Assembly: GCF_000003815.2 (NCBI RefSeq)
Contig: NC_049994.1
Coordinates: 8,261,334-8,292,060, forward strand
DNA from: Branchiostoma floridae
Taxonomy: Eukaryota > Chordata > Leptocardii > Amphioxiformes > Branchiostomatidae
Length of the DNA stretch: 30,727 nt
Direction: 5' to 3'
Shown here: piece by piece, positions 19,765-29,757 of the stretch
How the letters are laid out: every line of letters starts with the position of its first letter
Numbering within the stretch: the stretch's first letter is position 1
Translations under genes and position numbers: made by a program
The notes under the pieces: model-generated
The model's database searches: none
What the model was told of the DNA's origin: nothing
Seen by the model: only the letters and a program-made list of their open reading frames with translations

Positions 19765-21189
19765 CTGCATCACCTGACTGTAACTGGTGTCTCAACCCTC
19801 TATCAACCATTCAACGGTTTTCCTATAGAATAATCAATACTGATGGAGCAGGCCTTCCTACAGAGTCATCAAGGAAGATAGCTCATCTACCTTTCCAGAT
19901 GTCTTTTCAAAACTTTTATTGGCCCCGTCCTATCCATACACTGTTGTCATTCCATCTTCATTATATCTTATATTCCAATCATGCGTAAATAGGTTCTGGT
20001 GAAACGTTTGCCTGACCAAATGGATGCTTAACATGCGTAGAACCTGATTGATTGTTACCCTAGTTTCTTCTATCTACTAGTTCATAGCAAAGCGAGTTGA
20101 TTGCCAGCTTCTCGTTATAGTGACAAATGTCCTAGCCAGAAGAATATGCAGTTGTGAATGGTGAAGAATGTCTCGTTTCCTCTTGTTAACAAATGTACAA
20201 GCACGCCATGAATTGCAATAGAGAGAGACGACATAGATCCACATGGTTTTGAGGGTCCGGCTACTAGTTTGCATGCTGGAAACGTAGGAAGTGGCACAAC
20301 CTTGCTATAAATTGATTTTCAGCTGCAACCTTTCTTTTGCCGCGGTCACTTGATGACATGATGGGTCCTTTTGACCCAAACTGACCTTTGTGGACGGTAT
20401 TGTTATGCACCATGCATTTCTTCATTGTGAAAATCAAAGCACTGCATTGTTTTATTTAAGACCATGTTAATAACTTACCTACCGTCTTTCACTACCAAAC
20501 AAATGTATGTCACTTGACAATGTGCATTTTTGTACGTTGTTTACACTTGAAATGTGTAGTTCTTTACAAATTTACCAAAACTGGAGAGGTCATTTTTGTC
20601 ATACAAAATTAATGCTTATTATAGATTAACTAAAATTTACCTAACCAACACTCTAAGCAACACTAACTGGTTAGGTTAAAGTTTATTTTATCCAAAGTGT
20701 CATTTACCAAGTGAACTTAAATGAACTTTCATGCCCCAATACTTACTGTCCACCTGAGATGGTAACTAGACAACTAGCTAAAGAAACCCAAAGCAAACCA
20801 GGCTGGCCTCTTTAACATATTGCCTACCCGCTGCATACATTGACACAGACCGTATCCTTTACCGGTTATATATTACATTCTTCCAGAAACGCCTTACCTT
20901 TAATGAAGATAAGCTTAACAGCTCAGAGAAAAACTCTTCATCTTAATTCCTTATGCTACCCCGCTTGTCAAGACATTGTTAACGTTAATGCAAAGTGATT
21001 GGAGCGAAGCTCAAATCATTTCATGCCTTCATGTTTTCTTCTAAAGAAGAAATTCATAATGATCCAAGCGTATAAGATATAGCGTAGTAACTTAGCGTAA
21101 CTAAACTTTTAAAGTGAAGAGAACATTTATCATTCTATGACGATTATACAAGAATAAATATCTTCCTGTTTTAGAGATGTATATCTTCT
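19765..21189. other. No supported gene; one small inverted repeat
   Basis: ACCTAACCA (20639-20647) and TGGTTAGGT (20668-20676) form a 9-bp perfect stem. The sequence is otherwise AT-rich with no recognised element. Overlapping minus frames at 20077-20297 show no domain. Confidence 0.35.
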
Positions 21190-21365
21190 GTCTCAACGAA
21201 TGTGTTCAAACAATGATATGCTGTCTTACATAATATTTTATGCTGATAGGCACTTGCAAATAGCCATTAATATAGATGCCAGTAAAGATTTACTTTGTAT
21301 GCAATTATCCCTCGGGCATGAATTTGCAATAAAGATTATTATTATCATTATTATTGATAATCATC
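21190..21365 (+). repeat. LINE 3' tail, copy 2
   Basis: TGCAATTATCCCTCGGGCAT then GAATTTGCAATAAAGATTA followed by an ATT/ATC simple tail (to about 21370). Same 3' end as the copies at 11728 and 21790. The simple tail is typical of target-primed insertion. Confidence 0.65.
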
Positions 21366-21789
21366 ATAGCATAAACATCCTTTATTCTTGAACTAATCTA
21401 ACTGAAATATCCAAGACAAAAATTGGACTGAGCCAAAATTTCAACTGAACAGCACCGGTCTTTTTTTTGAAAAAGAAAATTTGGGTGGGTCCAAGTTTTC
21501 TATTGGATAGTTGCAGTTAATCTAGTCCAATAAGGACTTTTACCAACACAGATAAACTTTCAAGTTAACATTATCAAGCATTGAAAAGTACGGTTACTGC
21601 AGCTACGTCTATATAATTTGGCCTATATCTATTAGGGAATAACATTGACACAGCCCCCAATTTTGCGATATAGAAATGGTGAGTAAGGATGTACTTAACG
21701 CCCATAAAAATCTATTTTTGGACTATACGATTTGTCCCATCACATATACTGCTTCCAGAAAAGAAGTCAAACCCTAAATACGTAGATTG

Positions 21790-21960
21790 TAGCTCTCAGC
21801 AGTCCATACCATTGATAGAATAGTCACTCGTTTACACTTGTCACCATTGTTATCTATACCAAAGTATTTCATTTTATACATGTTTATTATATCCTCTGTA
21901 TGCTTCATGTTGCAATTAGCCCTCGGGCAAGAACTTGCAAAATAAACTTCTATAATTTGT
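21790..21960 (+). repeat. LINE 3' tail, copy 3
   Basis: TGCAATTAGCCCTCGGGCAA then GAACTTGCAAAATAAAC, ending near 21950. The preceding sequence GATAGAATAGTCACTCGTTT resembles AGACTAGAGTAGTCGCTTAC in copy 1, so more than the last 50 bp is shared. Confidence 0.65.
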
Positions 21961-22465
21961 GCCATCACATTAATTTAATATGTGCCATCACATATAACTC
22001 GTGCCAAACATGTAATACCAACGTATTCGACAGCGTTTTCAATACATTCAGGACCCGAGCCTTTTACGCCGGATCAAATTAGTGTGGAGCTTCTGCAAGG
22101 TAGCCTTGAAATTATAATTTCTCGCCATATGCTTTTAATGGATTCTTAATTATTCAAAAATCATATTCTGCTAAAATTGACTCCAGTTTTTTTTGTTGAT
22201 TGTATATAGAATTGACTTCATTGGATTGATCCTGATGAACAATGATGATGATGATGATGGTCAAATCGAAACATAGTTTACGCAAAACGGTATTAACCGT
22301 TTTAACTTTTTCCTAGCCAGTATGTTAAAGCATACACCATGAATAGTTTATTTCCCATTGAAAACCAGTGGTCAAGGTATTACGGATGCCAGCCATAGAT
22401 AACGTTTTTTGATCCTTGTGGTTTTATCCTATCCACAAGTAGCTTGGTGGAAGATTTTGCAAGAC
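21961..22465. other. Short simple repeat, otherwise nothing supported
   Basis: (ATG)6 at about 22241-22259. TGTGCCATCACAT occurs twice (about 21958 and 21981). No gene recognised. Confidence 0.4.
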
Positions 22466-22469
22466 TTAA

Positions 22470-23985
22470 GAGCAAATGTCTGTAAGGATCAAACAATGGT
22501 GGCAAAGGTCAAAAAAAAGATTTGGCTCATATTTTGCACAGTGATAGTACTTGGTCCACAACCCCTCAAAATAGCTTTCTTTTAGATCAAAACTCCTTGT
22601 TGCCATGGTAACGGGCAAACAAAGTTTTCTGGCCATTTTTCCCAATTTTCGCATCTCAAAAACACAGAAATCAGCATATTTTACGGCACTGTCTCGGCAA
22701 CACCTTTAAACCTATCATCAAAACAAAACAAGATCTGAATAGACCAACATTTTGGCTTTTTAAAAATTGTTGTGAAATTTCCAAAGTCGTACATTTTCGT
22801 TCTTGGGCAGCCTGAAAACAGTGCAATGTTTCAAGCTTCAAAAAAATTTGATTTTTGGCCCAACTTTGTAACGCTATAAGTGCCAAGCTGGTAATTTTTT
22901 TGGCTTGAAATTTGTACCATATATAGATCCTTAGAATATCTATAAATGCATTGTTGAAAGTTTGGAGTCTTGTTTGGTTGTCAAGTGACTGTCCCCTAAA
23001 GTAGGCCACTTTTTGTGTTTGGCGAAAATTGTGAACTTTAGCCATGTTTGAAGTACGCTACGTGACGAAGTAAACAAGGATTCTTATTCAACTTCTGATC
23101 AAATGTACATCTATGTATTGTCTATCAAATGAATGCTTGTAGAGTTTCGGGTTATGACGTTTAGTCACGTGGTTGTCCCTCAAAGTAGGCCATTTTTTTG
23201 CATTTGACGAAAATTGTGAATTCTAGCTTTGATCAAAGTACGCTGGGTATCAAAGTGAACAAGAATTCTTATTCAACTTCAAGTCAAATGTACATCTAGG
23301 TATTGTCTATCAGATGAATGCTTGCAGAGTTGCAGATCATGACTTTTAGTCACGTGGTTGTCCCTGAAAGTAGGTCAAATTTTGCTTTTGGCCAGAAATC
23401 ACCATATAGGGCTGTAGTTAAATCTGTCGAATTGGGGAACTGAAATACTTTACTGGCACTGACTCTGATTATGTGTAGCCCTTAACATTGTCTGTTGAAT
23501 GAGTGTTAGTAAGGCTTGGGGTCGTCTTTCTTTGCGGTGCAGTTGCTCCCTAAAGTAGGGCAGATAGTTAGCTAAATGCTGTTAGGAGGTTCTGTTACTT
23601 TAGAGAAGATGCCTCTTGAACAGTTTCTTTCTTTTAACATTGTCAATGTCCAATGCATATCATATTAGTACTACAATGACCGATAATGGGCTTACAGTGT
23701 TAAATTAAAGCTTAATTAAGCGATGACTCTGTTATAATTGTAAATATCAATTTTGATAATGTAACTAAGATGTCGTTTTAAATTCAGCTATGTTCTATAA
23801 TGCGCTAAAATTCACAATTTTTGTCGAGCACATAAGGTGACCTGGCTCCACGGACAACCATGTGACTAATTGTCATGACCCGAAACTCGACAAGCATTTA
23901 TTCGAAGAAAGAAAATTGAGAATACAAAGATGTACATTTGACCAGAAGTTTAATCAGAATTCTTCTTAATTTCGTCACGTAGTGT
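22470..23985 (+). mobile_element. Foldback (FB-like) element, copy 1, 3' part interrupted
   Basis: Starts GAGCAAATGTCTGTAAGG right after TTAA (22466-22469) and is nearly identical to 26852 onward for about 900 bp. From about 22994 the arm turns into direct repeats of ~186 bp: GTAGGCCACTTTTTGTG, AAATTGTGAACTTTAGCC, TGCTTGTAGAGTTTCGGG, GTCACGTGGTTGTCCC. There are two good units and a diverged third to about 23560. After a spacer, 23810-23980 is an inverted part of the same repeat (GACCCGAAACTCGACAAGCA), the start of the right arm. The right end CATTTGCTC-TTAA is absent because a different element begins near 23985. Minus-strand frames here (22466-22654; 22671-23045) recur in every copy and are not evidence of a gene. 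Confidence 0.75.
22599..22612. promoter_or_regulatory. X-box-like palindrome in foldback arm
   Basis: GTTGCCATGGTAAC fits the RFX-factor X-box consensus (GTNRCC-N-RGYAAC). It recurs at 26981-26994 and, inverted, at 28625-28638. A functional role is inference only. Confidence 0.35.
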
Positions 23986-24679
23986 AGCCTGGTATCCAGC
24001 TATATTATAGCTCCCGATCGCGAGTCTCTTCTGTCCTCTTCGCAAATGTCTCGTTCTCATTTAAATGTACAAATGCTGTCGCCTGCTTTTGCGACTTGAT
24101 TTGCAGCAAATTTTAGACAAAATCACAGGTTCCTTCATTTTTCCACAATCCCTGGAATGTTTTCCAAAAGATTCATTTTGGTTGATGGCTTGGAAGATTA
24201 TCTTAGCCACGGGAGGAATTTCACCCCCGTAAAAAATGGTTGTCGCCTGATAACAAACGAAAAATTCAAGTAGTAGCCAAAAAATGTAACAATTCAGTTC
24301 CCAGAATGATTGTTCGGTAGATGAAACCAGCTGAGCAGGCCCTTTGCCCGATAACGCCAGATCGGTACTGTCACTGATCTTGGAGGCTGTGTGAGGTGGG
24401 TTATTCCTGTTGCCCAATTCGGTAACAAACGTTACCACCACCAGTTTGATGGTTGCCAGTTGCCACTGTTATATTATCCACGTATAAGACAAGAAATGAC
24501 CGTTTTTGTGACGCTGCACAGTTTTTCTGGCTTTCTAAAGAAACAAGGAAGGGTTGTTGACTGCCATTTGTATCCAATGTCGACAGAAAAATGTCGTACA
24601 GAAATGACTGTAACGAACGTTAGCAACCTTCGAAGCTTTCTAAGCTTTCTATTTGACCTGGTGTAAAAAAGCTGCCCAC
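23985..24679 (+). repeat. Repeat element starting CCTGGTATCCAGC, cut by gap
   Basis: The first 80 bp (CCTGGTATCCAGCTATATTA, CGAGTCTCTTCTGTCCTCTT, CTCGTTCTCATT) recur at 29763-29840. The last 105 bp (24575-24679) recur inverted at 29905-29995 (TGACTGTAACGAACGTTAGC, TTTGACCTGGTGTAAAAAAG). Both copies also join the foldback repeat at the same CTACGTG/CACGTAG site. The middle holds a 126-codon minus frame (24061-24441) with a hydrophobic run (YIFWLLLEFFVCYQ), which I do not recognise and would not call a gene. Truncated by the N gap. Confidence 0.6.
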
Positions 24680-24779
24680 NNNNNNNNNNNNNNNNNNNNN
24701 NNNNNNNNNNNNNNNNNNNNNNNNNNNNNNNNNNNNNNNNNNNNNNNNNNNNNNNNNNNNNNNNNNNNNNNNNNNNNNN
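24680..24779. other. Assembly gap, 100 N
   Basis: The fixed 100-N length suggests unknown true size. The left side is the CCTGGTATCC repeat and the right side the telomere satellite. Confidence 0.99.
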
Positions 24780-26851
24780 TAACCCTAGCGGTTAGTGTTT
24801 AAGTCATATCTCTGGAAGTAAGCACCCAAATTCAAAACGGTTTGCAGATTACAACTCTGTACCAAGATACCTTTGCAATGATACCAAGTTTGACCGACTA
24901 GAATACACTCTTAGCCATGTTGCCTCTAAGCACTACCCTAACCCTAACCCTAACCCTAACCCTAACCCTAGCGGTTAGTGTTTAAGTCATATCTCTAGAA
25001 GTAATCACCCAAATTCAAAACGGTTTGCAGATTACAACTCTGTACCAAGATACCTTTGCAATGATACCAAGTTTGACCGACTAGAATACACTCTTAGCCA
25101 TGTTGCCTCTAAGCACTACCCTAACCCTAACCCTAACCCTAACCCTAGCGGTTAGTGTTTAAGTCATATCTCTGGACGTAAGCACCCAAATTCAAAACGG
25201 TTTGCAGATTACAACTCTGTACCAAGATACCTTTGCAATGATACCAAGTTTGACCGACTAGAATACACTCTTAGCCATGTTGCCTCTAAGCACTACGCTA
25301 ACCCTAACCCTAACCCTAGCGGTTAGTGTTTAAGTCATATCTCGGGAAGTAAGCACCCAAATTCAAAACGGTTTGCAGATTACAACTCTGTACCAAGATA
25401 CCTTTGCAATGATACCAAGTTTGACCGACTAGAATACACTCTTAGCCATATTGCCTCTAAGCACTACCCTAACCCTAACCCTAACCCTAGCGGTTAGTGT
25501 TTAAGTCATATCTCGGGAAGTAAGCACCCAAATTCAAAACGATTTGCAGATTACAACTCTGTACCAAGATACCTTTGCAATGATACCAAGTTTGACCGAC
25601 TAGAATACACTCTTAGCCATGTTGCCTCTAAGCACTACCCTAACCCTAACCCTAACCCTAGCGGTTAGTGTTTAAGTCATATCTCGGGAAGTAAGCACCC
25701 AAATTCAAAACGGTTTGCAGATTACAACTCTCTACCAAGATACCTTTGCAATGATACCAAGTTTGACCGACTAAAATACAGTCATAGCCATGTTGCATAT
25801 AAGCACTACCCTAACCCTAACCCTAACCCTAACCCTAACCCTATCCCTAACCCTAACCCTAACCCTAACCCTAACCCTAACCCTAACCCTAACCCTAACC
25901 CTAGCGGTTAGTGTTTAAGTCATATCTCTGGAAGTAAGCACCCAAATTCAAAACGGTTTGCAGATTACAACTCTGTACCAAGATACCTTTGCAATGATAC
26001 CAAGTTTGACCGACTAGAATACACTCTTAGCCATGTTGCCTCTAAGCACTACCCTAACCCTAACCCTAACCCTAGCGGTTAGTGTTTAAGTCATATCTCT
26101 GGAAGTAAGCACCCAAATTCAAAACGGTTTGCAGATTACAACTCTGTACCAAGATACCTTTGCGATGATACCAAGTTTGACCGACTAGAATACACTCTTA
26201 GCCATGTTGCCTCTAAGCACTACCCTAACCCTAACCCTAACCCTAGCGGTTAGTGTTTAAGTCATATCTCGGGAAGTAAGCACCCAAATTCAAAACGGTT
26301 TGCAGACTACAACTCTGTACCAAGATACCTTTGCAATGATACCAAGTTTGACCGACTAGAATACACTCTTAGCCATGTTGCATCTAAGCACTACCCTAAC
26401 CCTAACCCTAACCCTAACCCTAACCCTAACCCTAACCCTAACCCTAACCCTAACCCTAACCCTAGCGGTTAGTGTTTAAGTCATATCTCTGGAAGTAAGC
26501 TACCAAATTCAAAACGGTTTGCAGATTACAACTCTGTACGAAGATACCTTTGCAATGATACCAAGTTTGACCGACTAGAATACACTCTTAGCCATGTTGC
26601 CTCTAAGCACTACCCTAACCCTAACCCTAACCCTAGCGGTTAGTGTTTAAGTTATATCTCGGGAAGTAAGCACCCAAATTCAAAACGGTTTGCAGATTAC
26701 AACTCTGTACCAAGATACCTTTGCAATGATACCAAGTTTGACCGACTAGAATACACGCTTAGCCATGTTGCCTCTAAGCACTACCCTAACCCTAACCCTA
26801 ACCCTAACCCTAACCCTAACCCTAACCCTAACCCTAGCGGTTAGTGTTTAA
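24780..26851 (+). repeat. Telomere-derived satellite: 147-bp core plus CCCTAA blocks, 11+ units
   Basis: Core starts (GCGGTTAGTG) are at 24788, 24971, 25148, 25319, 25490, 25661, 25904, 26075, 26246, 26465, 26636 and 26837. Periods are 183, 177, 171, 171, 171, 243, 171, 171, 219, 171 and 201 bp, all 171 plus a multiple of 6. The core is 147 bp with only point differences. It is followed by 3 to 15 CCCTAA hexamers and one CCCTAG; the longest block (25809-25904) has one CCCTAT. CCCTAA is the C-strand of the vertebrate-type telomere repeat. Each junction can fold: CTAACC-CTAGC-GGTTAG. In the core, CTTAG and CTAAG (about 16 bp apart) form another stem. This is a subtelomeric or interstitial satellite, not a plain telomere. 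Confidence 0.95.
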
Positions 26852-27953
26852 GAGCAAATGTCTGTAAGGATCAAACAATGGTGGCAAAGGTCAAAAAATA
26901 GATTTGGCTCATATTTTGCACAGTGATAGTACTTGGTCCACAACCCCTCAAAATAGCTTTCTTTAAGATCAAAACTCCTTGTTGCCATGGTAACGGGCAA
27001 ACAAAGTTTTCTGGCCATTTTTCCCAATTTTCTCATCTCAAAAACACAGAAATCAGCATATTTTACGGCACTGTCTCGGCAACACCTTTAAACCTATCAT
27101 CAAAACAAAACAAGATCTAAATAGACCAACATTTTGGCTTTTTAAAAATTGTTGTGAAATTTCCAAAGTCGTACATTTTCGTTCTTGGGCAGCCTGAAAA
27201 CAGTGCAATGTTTCAAGCTTCAAAAAATTTGATTTTTGGCCCAACTTTGTAACGCTATAAGTGCCAAGCTGGTAATTTTTTTGGCTTGAAATTTGTACCA
27301 TATATAGATCATTAGAATATCTATCAAATGCATTGTTGCAAAGTTTGGGGTCTTGTTTGGTTGTCACGTGACTGTCCCCTAAAGTAGGCCACTTTTTGTG
27401 TTTGGCGAAAATTGTGAACTTTAGCCATGTTTAAAGTACGCTACGTGAAGAAGTCAAATATATTTCTAAATCAACTTCTTATCAAATGTGGATCTATGTA
27501 TTGCCTATCAAATAAATGCTTGTAGAGTTTCGGGTCATGACGTTCAGTCACGTGGTTGTCCCTGAAAGTAGGCCATTTTTTTGCATTTGACGAAAATTGT
27601 GAATTTTAGCCATGTTCAACGCACGCTACGTGACTAAGTAAACAAGGATTCTTATTCAACTTCTGATCAAATGTACATCTATGTATTGTCTATCAAATAA
27701 ATGCTTGTAGAGTTTCGGGTCATGACGTTCAGTCACGTGGTTGTTCCTGAAAGTAGGCCATTTTTTTGCATTTGACGAAAATTGTGAATTTTAGCCATGT
27801 TTAACGCACGCTACGTGACGAAGTAAACAAGGATTCTTATTCAACTTCTGATCAAATGTACATCTATGTATTGTCTATCAAATAAATGCTTGTAGAGTTT
27901 CGGGTCATGACGTTCAGTCACGTGGTTGTCCCTGAAAGTAGGCCATTTTTTTG
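26852..27953 (+). mobile_element. Foldback element, copy 2, left arm, inserted in the satellite
   Basis: GAGCAAATGTCTGTAAGG follows the TTAA at 26848-26851, which is the TTAA inside the satellite core (GTTAGTGTTTAA-GTCATATC). The first ~500 bp is single copy. From 27365 come ~186-bp direct repeats (TGACGTTCAGTCACGTGGTT, CCCTGAAAGTAGGCC, TTTTTTGCATTTGACG) in three units up to the gap. Direct repeats inside long inverted arms are the plan of FB/foldback transposons. Paired with 28054-28767 in inverted orientation. The E-box palindrome CACGTG occurs in each unit. Confidence 0.8.
26981..26994. promoter_or_regulatory. X-box-like palindrome in foldback arm, copy 2
   Basis: GTTGCCATGGTAAC, identical to 22599-22612. 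Confidence 0.35.
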
Positions 27954-28053
27954 NNNNNNNNNNNNNNNNNNNNNNNNNNNNNNNNNNNNNNNNNNNNNNN
28001 NNNNNNNNNNNNNNNNNNNNNNNNNNNNNNNNNNNNNNNNNNNNNNNNNNNNN
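27954..28053. other. Assembly gap, 100 N
   Basis: Lies between two inverted arms of the foldback repeat. Frames reported across it contain only unknown residues and are meaningless. Confidence 0.99.
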
Positions 28054-28767
28054 GAGGGACAACCACGTGACTGAACGTCATAACCCGAAACTCTACAAGC
28101 ATTTATTTGATAGGCAATACATAGATCCACATTTGATAAGAAGTTGATTCAGAAATATATTCTACTTCTTCACGTAGCGTACTTCAAACATGGCTAAAGT
28201 TCACAATTTTCGCCAAACACAAAAAGTGGCCTACTTTAGGGGACAGTCACGTGACAACCAAACAAAACTCCAAACTTTGCAACATTGCATTTAATAGATA
28301 TTCTAAGGATCTATATATGGTACAAATTTCAAGCCAAAAAAATTACCAGCTTGGCACTTATAGCGTTACAAAGTTGGGCCAAAAATCAAATTTTTTTGAA
28401 GCTTGAAACATTGCACTGTTTTCAGGCTGCCCAAGAACGAAAATGTACGACTTTGGAAATTTCACAACAATTTTTAAAAAGCCAAAATGTTGGTCTATTC
28501 AGATCTTGTTTTGTTTTGATGATAGGTTTAAAGGTGTTGCCGAGACAGTGCCGTAAAATATGCTGATTTCTGTGTTTTTGAGATGCGAAAATTGGGAAAA
28601 ATGGCCAGAAAACTTTGTTTGCCCGTTACCATGGCAACAAGGAGTTTTGATCTAAAAGAAAGCTATTTTGAGGGGTTGTGGACCAAGTACTATCACTGTG
28701 CAAAATATGAGCCAAATCTATTTTTTGACCTTTGCCACCATTGTTTGATCCTTGCAGACATTTGCTC
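28054..28767 (-). mobile_element. Foldback element, right arm (inverted)
   Basis: Reverse complement of about 26852-27564, with very few differences, ending CATTTGCTC followed by TTAA (28768-28771). It contains one complete ~186-bp repeat next to the gap, then the single-copy arm. With the left arm this would be one element of about 1.9 kb plus the unknown gap, with 0.7-kb or longer arms. The flank after the right TTAA (ATACATACACTCGGGAG) is not the satellite, so the two arms may be from different insertions joined by the assembler. Confidence 0.75.
28625..28638. promoter_or_regulatory. X-box-like palindrome in foldback right arm
   Basis: GTTACCATGGCAAC, the inverted copy of 22599-22612. Confidence 0.35.
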
Positions 28768-28771
28768 TTAA

Positions 28772-29429
28772 ATACATACACTCGGGAGTTTTCACTATCT
28801 ATTAAAAGTAGCAAACATGAGCCCGTCAAGGCCTCTTGGACCCCTTGCAGAGTTGATTATAAAATAATGACTTCCCGATTGTGTTGGTAACAAGTTTCAA
28901 TCCGTGACCTGGCCAAGGACTTGAGCAGAGGCTGTCCAATTTATTGTGTGTAAATTGGTCCAAAGATAGTACAGATTCTTACCTCAAAGCCCTCGAAAAT
29001 ACCTCTAGGATATGATCAACACGGCAGGATTTTACGCCGTTGTTGTAAGAAAGACACAACTTCAGGATTGTCATGAACTTGAGTTCTGAGTTTACGCCCA
29101 AAATCGGTTACTAAAGCAACTGGATATGATTTTGTTTGTTGCTTGAGTAAGTCAAGTAACTGCTTTATGAAATATCTTATTTCCTGGATGTGTAACCGAC
29201 AGTGAAGAGTTCTGAGTTTAATCTTAAGTTTGCAATCTTGGTTGGGCATCGAAAATATTCTTATTGGCCGTAAAATACAACAGAAAAAAACTAAACATAC
29301 AAATTGAATTTCCCTTTCGACATTTAGGTATATGCGCAAATACTAGAAGTACAGTTTAAATAAACTCGAACTTTCTTTAAAAACTGTACTTCTGCCTTCT
29401 AATGCTACTTGTATAAGCAGCACAGCAAT
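28772..29429. other. No gene; one 13-bp inverted repeat
   Basis: AGAAGTACAGTTT (29345-29357) and AAACTGTACTTCT (29381-29393) are perfect inverted copies with a 23-nt loop. The 107-codon minus frame at 29016-29339 is not recognised and has no domain pattern. Confidence 0.4.
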
Positions 29430-29529
29430 NNNNNNNNNNNNNNNNNNNNNNNNNNNNNNNNNNNNNNNNNNNNNNNNNNNNNNNNNNNNNNNNNNNNNNN
29501 NNNNNNNNNNNNNNNNNNNNNNNNNNNNN
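29430..29529. other. Assembly gap, 100 N
   Basis: The right side enters directly into a foldback repeat unit. Confidence 0.99.
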
Positions 29530-29757
29530 TTTTTGCATTTGACAAAAATTGTGACCTTTAGCCATGTTCAACGTACGCTAGATTGCGAAGCAAAATAAAG
29601 TTCTGATTCAACTTCCTGCCAAAGGTAAATCTATGTATTGCCTGCCAAATGAATACTTGTAGAACATTAGATCATGAAGTAAAGTCACGCGGTTGTCCTT
29701 GAAAGTAGGCCACTTTTTTCATTGGACGAAAATTGTGAATTTTCAAAGTACGCTACG
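29530..29757 (+). repeat. Foldback internal-repeat fragment
   Basis: One diverged ~186-bp unit (TTTGCATTTGACAAAAATTG, TCACGCGGTTGTCC, GAAAGTAGGCCACTTTTTT) plus the start of a second. It stops at TACGCTACGTG, where the CCTGGTATCC repeat begins. Clearly older than the copies at 22470 and 26852. Confidence 0.75.

Noticed and set aside
22466-22654. 62-codon frame found identical in three places (also 26848-27036 and 28583-28771)
   Set aside because: It recurs because the foldback arms are nearly identical at the DNA level. No independent sign of protein selection.
22671-23045. 124-codon minus frame, also seen at 27053-27367 and 28285-28566
   Set aside because: Same reason: copies of one arm. 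Length differs between copies through small indels, which argues against a maintained protein.
24061-24441. 126-codon minus frame with a hydrophobic stretch
   Set aside because: No family match and lies in a repeat. A membrane protein call would rest on one hydrophobic run.
24780-26851. A true chromosome end
   Set aside because: Telomeric hexamers are interrupted by a 147-bp core and flanked by other sequence on both sides, one side across a gap. Subtelomeric or interstitial satellite is the safer call.
27841-28147. Open frames across the N gap
   Set aside because: They consist mostly of unknown residues.
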